17,041 nucleotides of DNA from Trachipleistophora hominis (Eukaryota > Microsporidia > Pleistophoridae), in assembly GCA_000316135.1 (NCBI GenBank), contig JH993981.1, forward strand, positions 1-17,041, written 5' to 3'. A program made the position numbers and the translations under genes. Of the stretch, positions 1 through 8,349 are shown piece by piece (position 1 is the stretch's first letter; every line of letters begins with the position of its first letter). The notes below the pieces were generated by a model that ran no database searches, was not told the DNA's origin, and saw only the letters and a list, made by a program, of their open reading frames with translations.

Positions 1-1141
1 CAGCTTGCAAGTTGTCTTTTTATCTATTTAATAAACGTTTATTATTTGACAATGAGATGATGTTTGTGATTTTAAACATATGTTCAGTTTAATTTCAGCA
101 TTGTGCAAAAGCAAGATTGTTTTCTTTCTACTTTTGTATCAAATATATTGTTGTTAAATGATCATCTAGTATTTCCACGTTATTTATAACGGAAGGAACA
201 AATATTTGTACGATAGTCATTCATAGGCCTGATATATATTGGATACATGCACAAAAACAAACCACTAGTTGCAATTTTTGTATTTATATTAATTTAGACA
301 CGTGGTTGATTTTAAAATTGTATGAATGTGTAATTAATCATTCGGTATTTTATAGTTGTAATCAAATGTTATAAAGCAGTTTTAGCACACAAGCAATTAC
401 ATTAAAATACCACGTATATTCCAAAATAGAAAATCATCGGACGTTTATATGGTAAATTAAATATGGTTGTTTAATTTCTGCTGGCGATTTCGTTGAGTTG
501 AATAAATTTTAAACACCAATCTCATACGCATTCACCATGTATTTTTCACATGTCTGTAAGAATAAAAATTAAAGATAATACTTATTCATCTGATGCATTA
601 GTACTTAATTGTCATTAATTTACGGCTCATAAACTTAGCAAAGCGAATGAATCATAACCAGTAGTTAATTCTGCCATTTTTACTTTTAATAAAGATATGT
701 AACAAAAATTACGTCGCTTTTGGAATATGTGGGGTTTCAATTTTGAATGAATGTAATAATTGAATTTAGTTTAATTCATGTTATATCATGGCAAACTTAT
801 GATCTTAAGTTTTCACATTTATACACTTTCATGGAATAAGTATGCTTTATTTAGATACTCAAATACAACTGTTGTGCTCAACGCGTTATTAAAGTTCATT
901 TGATTGTGTTGATACACGTAGAAATATAATTAAATGTGCTTTTTTAAAAAAAATCAAGGTTACTTAGCGTAAAACTTTTAACTAACCAGAAAGATCAAAG
1001 TTAATTACGAATAAAAAGCGAAACGATAAGCTTTCACAATCTATTTATTCCACGAAACGATGCTTGCTATGCGTATTTTAGTGGTTGATAAAACAAGAAA
1101 ACTATAATTTCAAAATAGATAGAAATCAACAGATAAGAACG
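1..1141. other. AT-rich spacer without recognisable gene
   Basis: I see no reading frame of useful length, no tRNA-like arms and no recognisable protein similarity on either strand. The stretch is very AT-rich and ends just upstream of the CCC motif that precedes the LRR-like locus. An 18-nt word at 624-641 recurs with one inserted base at 8261-8279; its meaning is unknown. Confidence 0.6.
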
Positions 1142-1147
1142 CCCTTT
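1142..1147 (+). promoter_or_regulatory. CCC-type start-proximal motif
   Basis: CCCTTT lies 5 nt before the ATG at 1153. The same kind of C-run precedes four minus-strand genes in this window. Microsporidian genes are known to carry CCC- or GGG-like signals very close to the start codon. Here the motif points to 1153, not 1212, as the true start of the LRR-like locus. Confidence 0.4.
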
Positions 1148-1152
1148 CGACA

Positions 1153-1215
1153 ATGAGTGTGTTCGTAATTTATTCTATTATTTTCCTTATACGGCTAATT
1201 GTTGAATATAAATGA
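1153..1215 (+). CDS. Short hydrophobic leader ORF, possible signal peptide of the LRR-like protein
   Basis: Twenty codons beginning MSVFVIYSIIFLIRLIV and ending at TGA (1213-1215). The product is almost wholly hydrophobic with no early charge, as expected for a signal peptide or signal anchor. The TGA overlaps the ATG at 1212 that opens the long LRR-like frame, and the two frames differ by -1. A CCC motif sits just upstream of this ATG, while none precedes 1212. I infer that this is the real N-terminus of the LRR-like protein, joined by a frameshift (a missing base, ribosomal slippage at the AAA codon before the stop, or termination-reinitiation at the overlapping ATGA). It could also be a chance hydrophobic ORF in AT-rich DNA. 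Confidence 0.4.
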   Translation: MSVFVIYSIIFLIRLIVEYK

Positions 1216-2645
1216 AATGTGACTGTTCATGGCCCATGTGGTCTAATTTACATGGTTATATTGAAATGAGTTTAAAGTACATCTTCGTATTTATAAATGA
1301 AGAAAAAACATATGGGGAAGATTTTTTGATATTCGAAAATCCTGAGGATGCCGGAATGTCTGGCTTATTAAATTCACATGAAGATGCGGAAACAAAACAA
1401 ACATTATCGCATGAAACTGAAAGACGTGTTTATTCTAATATAAAATATGTTAATGAAGAAATCAGCTACAATCGAGCCTACTATCATGATCATATTGCAG
1501 GTATCAGAAGAATTATCTACAATACATATCATGATGTGATTAAAGAAAACGTTGATACCAAATTTGAAGTGATTCATATTCCATTCACCATGTCATTGTA
1601 TCGGAAAATTATGAATCTGGCACAAAATGGAGATGATGTTCCTGATTTGAATACTGAAGAAGTTTGTATTTTATTAACACATTTATCACTATTTGATGAA
1701 TATGCGAAAGCATCAATCGCATATGCTGTGTGTATGCATCTTTTAAAGAACACAGAATTATTTAATTATGTTAAGAATTACACAAACACCAACGATAACC
1801 GAAGCGATTCTCCATTGAAGTATCTTTCTCTGTTCTTATTTAGTAAAAATGATGTATCTACGCAGTTAAAAAAAACTATCAAATCTTATATTAACTTTGC
1901 ATTGTGGGATAAGTATGAAAATCCATCGAAAATATACAGCAAATCTAAAATTTATTGCTATCATAGTTGTAATATCGATCCAGGTAATTTTTCGCTTGCA
2001 TTCTTTTTTGATAGGTTAGTAATTACCTATCAATGGTTAGAAAAGAATCAGACCATTTTGGACACGAAATTTAAGGAAAGTCTAGGTGATTCGCACTATT
2101 CTGTATACATACACAACTTTTCTTTAGAAAATAGAGATGCTAATATCGTTGATATAACAATGAATAATTTAAAAATAGTTACAACCAGCAAATTTTTAAC
2201 GAGTGAAAACATCGATGAATTGACTTTAGAATTTACAAATCTTTCGAATAGGATGGATCTTTCATGTCTTAGTAAGATAAAAGCTTCAATATTTGTAATT
2301 TGTGACTTTTGCTCATTGGATTTCATCAGATCAATCCCAGAATATATCAAGGTGTCGATGCGCGTTATCGATGACCAGCCCGTGCATATATTGAATAATA
2401 TACCTGAGAATGTTGTTGAAATTACATTTCGGTCAGTAAATTTTCATGAAAGTATAGTGTTTCCTTCACATATAAGAAGAATTACGCTTCATTGGTGCAA
2501 TGTTGATCCATATGCGTGTTTTACAATTAACGAAGAATGCCAAAATATTGAAATATTTCGAACACAAGTACAAATTATATTTCCACAGGTTATTGAATGT
2601 GATTTATGGCATCCTCTATTGATGGAGAAGATAAAATTCAGTTAA
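1212..2645 (+). CDS. LRR-like protein, N-terminal ORF (477 aa)
   Basis: Long open frame ending at TAA (2643-2645). Residues about 119-180 (from EVIHIPF to AVCMHLL) resemble the helical second half of a BTB/POZ or Skp1-type fold, a weak inference. From about residue 335 the protein shows irregular LRR-like units, for example IPENVVEITFRSVNF (397-411) followed by FPSHIRRITLHWCNV (417-431). Such LRR-like families are common and lineage-specific in several microsporidia, often with signal peptides, and their functions are unknown. The start is uncertain: 1212 is the first ATG, 1266 (MSLKYIFVF) is an alternative, and the leader ORF at 1153 may supply the real N-terminus by a frameshift. The next ORF begins after one TAA and one codon in the same frame and continues the LRR-like pattern, so this may be the first half of a single protein of about 950 aa. 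Confidence 0.8.
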   Translation: MKCDCSWPMWSNLHGYIEMSLKYIFVFINEEKTYGEDFLIFENPEDAGMSGLLNSHEDAETKQTLSHETERRVYSNIKYVNEEISYNRAYYHDHIAGIRRIIYNTYHDVIKENVDTKFEVIHIPFTMSLYRKIMNLAQNGDDVPDLNTEEVCILLTHLSLFDEYAKASIAYAVCMHLLKNTELFNYVKNYTNTNDNRSDSPLKYLSLFLFSKNDVSTQLKKTIKSYINFALWDKYENPSKIYSKSKIYCYHSCNIDPGNFSLAFFFDRLVITYQWLEKNQTILDTKFKESLGDSHYSVYIHNFSLENRDANIVDITMNNLKIVTTSKFLTSENIDELTLEFTNLSNRMDLSCLSKIKASIFVICDFCSLDFIRSIPEYIKVSMRVIDDQPVHILNNIPENVVEITFRSVNFHESIVFPSHIRRITLHWCNVDPYACFTINEECQNIEIFRTQVQIIFPQVIECDLWHPLLMEKIKFS

Positions 2646-2648
2646 AAA

Positions 2649-4067
2649 ATGGAAAACGCAACAAATCAAGGAGAATTTAAATTAAATGTGGCAACGATTA
2701 ATAAGATTCTAAACATGAATGAAAACGTATCTGACGTGGCGTTCACTCATGTAAAAGTTTCTACCGGTTCATACGTGACATTTAATGAAAAAATTAAGCA
2801 GTTAAGCATAAAATTTTCAGAAGGTTTGTTCAACCTAGAACCATACATAGGACAGAAATATCGTTTTAATAAAAAAATAGCAATAGAAATATTACCTGTG
2901 GAAAATTCAGTCGCCAATCTGTCAAAAATCATGATGAGGAATTTTAAATTTACAGAGAGGGTGAAACTATCTGATAATTACGAACGAGTCGAGTTAAATC
3001 ATGTACATACAACAGGAGATGGTGAGATAATTCTAAATAAGGCGTGTAAAAAACTCAACATTTGTGAGTGTTCAGTTGTAATCAACGCAAGAAATGTGAA
3101 GGACTTAAAGCTTCTATACATACAATTCTCGATAACTGAAAAAAATAACATTAAGTTTATCGGTTTAACAAGTGTGAATCATATGTGTTTGACCAACATT
3201 TGTCAATGTGTAGATTCGATCATTACTATGTTAACTGATCGGTGTGAGATAAAACACTTAACATTTGAAAATAAGTATGCTTACGAAACGAGTGAGTTGT
3301 TTTCAGAATATTACAGCGGGATGTTACGACGTCTGATATATCAGGAGAAGTATCAAAGTAATCTGAGCGCAAAACTTAAATGTTTAGTAGCTAAGGATGT
3401 AAATTCATCTGTTTTTATGTATACAGTGCCGAATGCTGTGGTTAATTTTATTTTACATGAGATTTTAGGCAAAGGTGGGATGACCACAGTTTCGAAATTG
3501 GAATTTATATCCGTTGCAATCGACGTGAATAGCTGTATGATGCTCAGAAAATTACAAAATTTGACCATTCTTCGAATATGCTTGGCAAACATCACGAGTA
3601 GATTTATTTATAATCTGCCAACCAATCTCAAACTGTTAGATATAACAGATTTTTCCAGTGAAAATGTATCTTGGGCAACTAAGTACGCAATAAAACCAGC
3701 AGTTATTATACGTTCGCAAAAAAGGTTAGAAGTTTTGATAGTCGATTTACAATTTTTATACAATTTCAGTGCAATTTCAATGCGATTTCCACATTTGAAA
3801 GTACTTAAAGTGCGATATTCTCAATCAACAATAATTCATTCTAGAATGCAAGGTAACAAAATGAACGTATATGAGCTGCTCATTGAATACAATGCTGACC
3901 AAGTTGAAGCTTATCAAATTTCGGCAATTAGCCCAGAAATGGTTTATTTATTGGAAAATCTCAAGTTATATGTTGATTTTGATTCGCTTGACTGTCTTGC
4001 ATTTGTTTCAGAGAACAAATCAGTAGTTATCGATCCTAAAACTTTTAAAGCAAAAGTTTTTGGTTAA
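2649..4067 (+). CDS. LRR-like protein, C-terminal ORF (472 aa)
   Basis: Open frame beginning MENATNQGEF and made almost entirely of irregular LRR-like units. The clearest are LRKLQNLTILRICLANIT (residues 299-316), LPTNLKLLDITDFS (323-336) and FPHLKVLKVRYSQ (380-392). No transmembrane segment or catalytic motif is visible. It lacks the N-terminal helical region of the preceding ORF and starts directly in repeat-like sequence, which fits being the C-terminal part of one protein interrupted by TAA at 2643-2645. The ORFs are in frame and only three bases separate stop from ATG, with no CCC motif before this ATG. Alternatives are a separate paralogue translated by reinitiation, stop readthrough, or a pseudogene with a fresh nonsense mutation. 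Confidence 0.75.
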   Translation: MENATNQGEFKLNVATINKILNMNENVSDVAFTHVKVSTGSYVTFNEKIKQLSIKFSEGLFNLEPYIGQKYRFNKKIAIEILPVENSVANLSKIMMRNFKFTERVKLSDNYERVELNHVHTTGDGEIILNKACKKLNICECSVVINARNVKDLKLLYIQFSITEKNNIKFIGLTSVNHMCLTNICQCVDSIITMLTDRCEIKHLTFENKYAYETSELFSEYYSGMLRRLIYQEKYQSNLSAKLKCLVAKDVNSSVFMYTVPNAVVNFILHEILGKGGMTTVSKLEFISVAIDVNSCMMLRKLQNLTILRICLANITSRFIYNLPTNLKLLDITDFSSENVSWATKYAIKPAVIIRSQKRLEVLIVDLQFLYNFSAISMRFPHLKVLKVRYSQSTIIHSRMQGNKMNVYELLIEYNADQVEAYQISAISPEMVYLLENLKLYVDFDSLDCLAFVSENKSVVIDPKTFKAKVFG

Positions 4068-4341
4068 GACTATTTAAATCTTCTTTAGCTTGATATACTT
4101 AAATGTCGGGTTTCCTTCATTACATTTTTTACGTTCTTTTATTTTTCTCTTCCCATTGAAATATTTTATGCTTATTTTTAACAGCAAGTGTAAACATGGA
4201 TAGTTAATTCAAGCAGTTTTAACGCTTGATATCGTCTTAGGGAGTGTCGATTGATATAAAAAATTTTTACGCGTTCTTATTACTTGAAGGGTATCATCTC
4301 TATTTAATGTTAGCATGAAGAAATAATAGTTTTAACAATTA

Positions 4342-4831
4342 GAATTTCTTAACAAACAACAACCATCTGGAATGCCACCTTACAAATTGGCTCTCAAACG
4401 AGGAGCACTTATAATACTGTTATGAAACCTTGATCTAGCCAATGGTCTGCTCAATGATATACGCCTGATAGTTGACAAGTTTCACCACAACCTCATTACA
4501 GCCATGATCGCGTTGAAATCAAGAAAGGCAACCGAGTAATTATACCAAGGATTTAAATGGTATCAAACGAGGCACAACCGCTATCCATACTCAAAAGAAT
4601 ACAATTTACCGTTCTTCTTTCATTTGCAATGACAAGTTACAAGGCCAATCGTTCGATAAGGTAGATGTTTATCTATACAGTCCCGTTCTTGCGCATGGAC
4701 AGTTGTACGTAGCTTTGTCCAGAGTGCGTCATACAGATGGTCTCAAAGCATATATTGCAGACAATTGTAATCAAAGCAAAACCAAAACATATAAAGTTGA
4801 ATTATTTTCCGATACGATCATAAGCACCTGA
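4342..4831 (+). pseudogene. Degenerate Helitron (PIF1-like) helicase C-terminus
   Basis: Three frames together give the C-terminal landmarks of a Helitron Rep-helicase. The first reads EFLNKQQPSGMPPYKLALKR, then GALIILL, a TGA where family members have arginine, and NLDLANGLLNDIRLIVD. After a shift come GNRVIIPRI and then LKRIQFTVLLSFAMT. After another shift come QGQSFDKVDVYLYSPVLAHG and QLYVALSRVRHTDGLKAYI, ending at TGA 4829-4831. The FAMT...QGQSFD and HGQLYVALSRVR blocks are typical of PIF1-type Helitron helicases. At least one nonsense mutation and two frameshifts make it inactive. I found neither the Rep domain nor Helitron ends (5' TC, 3' hairpin plus CTRR) nearby, so it is a 3' fragment. 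It lies about 270 nt downstream of the LRR-like locus. Confidence 0.85.
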
Positions 4832-5306
4832 TAGGCTAGATAGATAATGCTGAGTCATGTGAGGTAGATAAACTTTAACCCCAAATTGTTCCATTGCTAG
4901 ACGTTTTAAGTTTATGACAACATCTTACAGAATCGTGTTAATACATAATCGTAAATAGTGTTCGAAACAAGTTATCAATGAATTACTGAAAATTTGTAGA
5001 TATTTATTACATGTTCATTTTCAATCGTGATGTGAATGCATGCCACGTAGATTTAAATAGTTGCATTCCATAAAAAATTTCATTTTACTTTTATCACTAA
5101 GTGTTATCTTATGTATCGCATATACATTCCATTTTTACTTCTCACACTATATAAAATATTTAACGCTTCTCGTACTGAAGTGTTTATCGTTGTCAACTTT
5201 CATTTATTACTACTTTTTTGTAGGAGAACGATGACTTCTATGGGATCAAGATCCTCACCATCATACATTCCCTATATAATAAGCTTTAGCATGATCTATC
5301 TCTTTT
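4832..5306. other. Spacer with no supported gene
   Basis: AT-rich sequence after the helicase relic. A plus-strand frame from 5111 to 5401 (96 codons) is open and starts MYRIYIPFLL, but it has no CCC motif, no recognisable domain and a composition typical of translated AT-rich DNA, so I do not call it a gene. Confidence 0.4.
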
Positions 5307-5429
5307 TTAATGAATCACTTTTGACAGATCTACAGCCAAATAGCATATCACAATACCCAAATATGTTAAGGCGCAAGCACCGATCCATAAACTGCTTTTA
5401 ACATGTTACCTATTGTTCTTATCAAACAT
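5307..5429 (-). CDS. Speculative 34-aa single-pass membrane protein with an 18-nt intron-like gap
   Basis: The minus strand from ATG 5429 reads MFDKNN and then meets an in-frame TAA. Removing 5392-5409, which begins GTAACATG and ends AAAGCAG, gives an open frame of 34 codons with one hydrophobic helix (IGACALTYLGIVICYLAVD) and stop TAA at 5307-5309. Eighteen nt would be extremely short for an intron, and there is no CCC motif upstream. Size and layout recall tiny ER membrane subunits such as Ost4, but similarity is too weak to assign, and loss of N-glycosylation has been reported for microsporidia. It may be coincidence. Confidence 0.15.
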
Positions 5430-5461
5430 GCTGAAAACCTGAAGATTTTGCAAATAAACAC

Positions 5462-5490
5462 TATTCCTTTATTGTCACAACAAAGGAATA
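5462..5490. repeat. 29-nt near-perfect inverted repeat
   Basis: TATTCCTTT (5462-5470) pairs with AAAGGAATA (5482-5490). After one A/C mismatch the inner TTGT (5472-5475) pairs with ACAA (5477-5480) around a single C, giving 13 of 14 possible pairs. It lies just 3' of the small minus-strand ORF at 5500-5730. It could be a transcript 3'-end hairpin, a protein-binding palindrome or a mobile-element end; nothing in the sequence decides. Confidence 0.7.
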
Positions 5491-5499
5491 TTGCAGGTC

Positions 5500-5730
5500 C
5501 TAATTATTTTGATACATCCTTCGGTGTATAACAATCGAAATTACGTATTCCCTTTTTACCGGCCGGTATTCGAATTGACACCCTATAAATGATAATAAGG
5601 TTCTGCCCGTCAAACATACACTAGCCTTACACCACCGATGAATTGATAATTCCTCATTATAATACAGTGATACAGAAGCTGCATCTATTTTTAACAGATA
5701 AGACACCAAATTTGTGTTTATTTGCGTCAT
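5500..5730 (-). CDS. Doubtful small ORF overlapping the V-ATPase E stop (76 aa)
   Basis: The frame starts with an ATG that overlaps the TGA of the V-ATPase subunit E gene (ATGA arrangement) and encodes MTQINTNLVSYLLKIDAA and onward. The product is fairly basic, with several Cys and Arg, and has no recognisable domain, signal peptide or membrane segment. It has no CCC motif other than that of the upstream gene. Tightly packed or overlapping genes occur in microsporidia, so a real gene is possible, but a chance frame in a 3' flank is at least as likely. Confidence 0.2.
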   Translation of the reverse strand: MTQINTNLVSYLLKIDAASVSLYYNEELSIHRWCKASVCLTGRTLLSFIGCQFEYRPVKREYVISIVIHRRMYQNN

Positions 5731-6295
5731 TTTCTACTCCTGAACAATTCCTTGCTAACTGTAGGCATATGCTGGATTCTCACCTTCTCTAATCTCGTCA
5801 AATAGCTGTTATCAACCAACACTGTGCCATCCTTGCTCATAACAATGATGCCACCCAGCCGATCACTCTCTAATTCTCTAATCTCTCCTCTCACGTTCAC
5901 CCTATTTCTATCCCTTGCCAACACGTACACCACAACATCCTTCTCATCACGCACAACCTCCATTGTTTGATTGATCAGCTGCTGATTCAAATGTACGCCC
6001 ATCAATCTTTTCTTCACTATCTCAAAAAGCGCATTTACACGAGCCTCTTTCCGTCTTGCAATCTCTAATTTATATTCGAGCTTTACCTCCGATAGTCTTT
6101 TCAATTTGTTAATCTTAAGTTCGTTCAACCGCTTTTTAAGTTCCAATTCCTCAATATCGCTACGCTCTTTTATTAATCTGCTCTTCTCTGTGTTGTAATC
6201 CTCTATTGCTTTCGCTTTCAATTCATTTATTTTTCTTTGGCTTCGAAATAAATGAAGTTGATCATCTTGTCGATTGTTGCTCGTTCATGATCCAT
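5727..6295 (-). CDS. VMA4: V-type proton ATPase subunit E, frame broken by one base
   Basis: Subunit E forms the peripheral stalk that, with subunit G, holds the V1 catalytic head to the membrane sector of the vacuolar proton pump. From ATG 6295 the first 22 codons (MDHERATIDKMINFIYFEAK and two more) match the conserved N-terminal helix. The frame then hits TAA at 6229-6227 right after a run of five A (minus strand, 6234-6230). Reading one base back continues as INELKAKAIEDYNTEKSR and runs to TGA 5729-5727. The long charged coiled coil is followed by the conserved C-terminal block GGIIVMSKDGTVLVDNSYLT and RLEKV. The family motif is uninterrupted across the shift, so exactly one base is missing or skipped. 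Total about 189 aa, shorter than the usual 220-230. An in-frame ATG at 6337 exists, but CCCC lies directly before 6295, so I prefer 6295. G+C is visibly higher than in the spacers. Confidence 0.92.
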
Positions 6296-6302
6296 TAGGG
6301 GA
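6296..6302 (-). promoter_or_regulatory. CCC motif at the V-ATPase E start
   Basis: On the minus strand CCCCTA directly precedes ATG 6295. This matches the start-proximal C-runs of the other minus-strand genes and decides the start over the upstream ATG at 6337, whose coding region would swallow the motif. Confidence 0.5.
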
Positions 6303-7960
6303 TGGGCATCTTCTTTTTTTTGTAGTTTTTGATTCATAGTCTGTTATGTTTTATCTGTTTGTGTTTCAAAATTAGTCATGAACAGTAGAAGAAAATGGAA
6401 TAAAATGACGTGGTTTTATTGAAGATCATTTGGAATATGCCGGATTTTAATGAGAGAGATAATAAATATGGGCACGTAAATATGAATTAAATGTGGCTAT
6501 TAATGGTAAATTATGAAATGGTAATAGGGGCTTAATAATAACCTATGTTGAATGAGAGCCTAGACTATCATTGCATGTATAAATATGATGCAATATTGTG
6601 AAATAATCAATCGATTTGTGCCAATTGATGCATGACTGCGGAAAAAAGTAAACAAATATTGAATTTACTTACTATTTCAGTTTTTTGTTTGAGTAGAGAA
6701 TTATGGTGCAGATCGTGATGTATGTGTCAAATGATGTGTTAAGTAAACAAATAAACATCTTTACGGCAAAAAAATATCTTTGTGATCAATGAGGATGATG
6801 ATTTATTTATTGTTGACATGATAGGGTAGTAATCATGGTATTAAAAGTAAAAAACCCATTTGCAATAATGGGTTAAATTTCTAAGTAATAAATAACATAA
6901 AGTAACGATTTTATGGTTGCATTTGTGTTTTATACTTAGCATTTCTCCAATAAAACAAAACTTTTGATAAAAACAAAGATAAATTATGTATGTGGTGTCA
7001 TTCGCCGGTTATTTATTTTGTCAAAAGCCAGGTATTCCTCTGTTTACGTATCAACATCTTTTAAACGAATCAATAATTTGTAATTCAAAATATCTACTCG
7101 CAAGTTTTTTCTAGTATTTATCACGATAAGTTTAATTATAGTGGCAAAATATTTTTAATGTATCCCGCATGTCATGGTTGATATTAACATAGGGCTGGTT
7201 CGAAGGTTATTGTCTACTTCAGAAACAAGATTTTTTAATCTACCTATAACAATGGCCTTCTCGTTTCAATATTAAATAGAAAATTGAATGGTTACGACAT
7301 TCATTGTTTCTGAAACACTTGTAACTATTTTTACCAACAGTATTATACACTGCAAATTTTTGCCCAATTCTAGTGTCTAGATCCAATTGTTGTACCTCCG
7401 TTTATTTATTGAATGGATATGAAATAATTTATAAGGAAACTTTCGATACTGCCATACTTTTAGAAGATTTTAGTTGTAAGTGTAGTTTCAGCGTTCGAAA
7501 ATAATGTTTTCTGCATTAAATAAGTGTAGAATTAATCCTTCGTTCGATTCTTAGACCAAATATGTATTGAGAGAGGGAATATCAGGTAAATATGTTAGCT
7601 GTAACAGTGTAGTTAACAACGATAAAAGATACTCATAAATACACCATTTGTTTCTAAAATGAATAACTAATCTTTTTCTTGAATGAACTAATGTTAACAA
7701 AAGAATTTACACGTTTATTTTCAGCTATAAAAATTTTTAAAAACTAACCCCCGCATTTTGTGATGATAACTTAAATCTCTTCATTGAAAATCAATGCAAA
7801 GTGTCATAGTTGCTCTGAAAATGCCGTAATAATTAAATTGTTTTTATGTATTTTTCGCGATATAGCAGAATTCCATAGTCTAGCGTTTAGAATATGTTAA
7901 TACCAATGTAGTTTGTAAAGTAGCATTATTCGTACAGAACGTGTTTTTATAATCGTTTTG
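6303..7960. other. Gene-poor spacer upstream of V-ATPase E
   Basis: No convincing gene on either strand. It contains an 8-bp hairpin at 6853-6874 and a 26-codon minus-strand micro-ORF (6739-6819) preceded by ACCCTATC. No tRNA is visible; two TTCGA-containing sites (near 7198 and 7540) lack matching T-stems. Confidence 0.5.
6853..6874. repeat. 8-bp perfect hairpin
   Basis: AACCCATT (6853-6860), loop TGCAAT, then AATGGGTT (6867-6874). The stem is perfect and GC-richer than its surroundings. No gene ends next to it, so its role is unknown. Confidence 0.6.
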
Positions 7961-8349
7961 TTAATTAAAAACAGCCCGAAGCGTCTTAGTAATGTTTTGG
8001 GTGAAAGTTTTCATTTTAATGGTTTTGTTTTTAATTGGTTTACTTATAGATGTACACGAAAGGAATATGTTATGCAACTGTTCTATAAAATCTATCTGAA
8101 CGGAAACTCTTCTAATTACATCAGCTATAACCATCATATTACTCATTTTCTGGTGTTTCGTGCTTATCTGCTTTTTTTGCATTCACAGGCGTGTTAACGA
8201 TGAATAAGGCATCATAGTAATGGACTGATCCAAGTGTACATAATACGACAGAAAAAGTGAGGCTCCATAAACTTAGCAAGTTCAGGGACTTTGCATTACA
8301 GAAAAATATTAAAGGTCCCACGAATAATACAATTTTAAAAGTCTCTTGA
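7961..8349 (+). pseudogene. Probable relic of a FLYWCH/MULE-type transposase N-terminus
   Basis: The frame at 7961-8197 reads NSPKRLSNVLGESFHFNGFV and continues through FTYRCTRKEY, YLNGNSSNYI and NHHITH. This is the order of a FLYWCH-like zinc finger (aromatic residues, a Y/W-R-C, then a late H-x-H-like cluster), although the second cysteine is missing. A shifted frame at 8224-8349 then reads TDPSVHNTTEKVRLHKLSKF and RDFALQKNIKGPTNNTILKV. This resembles the segment after the finger in Mutator-like transposases, which is charged and followed by a P-T/A-x-I-I element. Two stops and a frameshift separate the pieces. No catalytic DDE core was found downstream. Recognition is by pattern only, and the two frames may not belong together. 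Confidence 0.4.

Noticed and set aside
5111..5401. 96-codon plus-strand ORF beginning MYRIYIPFLL
   Set aside because: No start motif, no domain, and typical of translated AT-rich DNA. It overlaps the opposite-strand membrane-helix frame.
6335..6337. Upstream in-frame ATG for V-ATPase subunit E
   Set aside because: Would place the CCCC motif inside the coding region and add 14 residues not expected in the family; ATG 6295 is preferred.
7195..7206. GGTTCGAAG, resembling a tRNA T-loop/B box
   Set aside because: Flanking five-base stems do not pair and no acceptor or anticodon arm fits.
7535..7552. GTTCGATTC, another tRNA B-box-like site
   Set aside because: T-stem bases do not pair (CTTCG against CTTAG) and no cloverleaf can be drawn.
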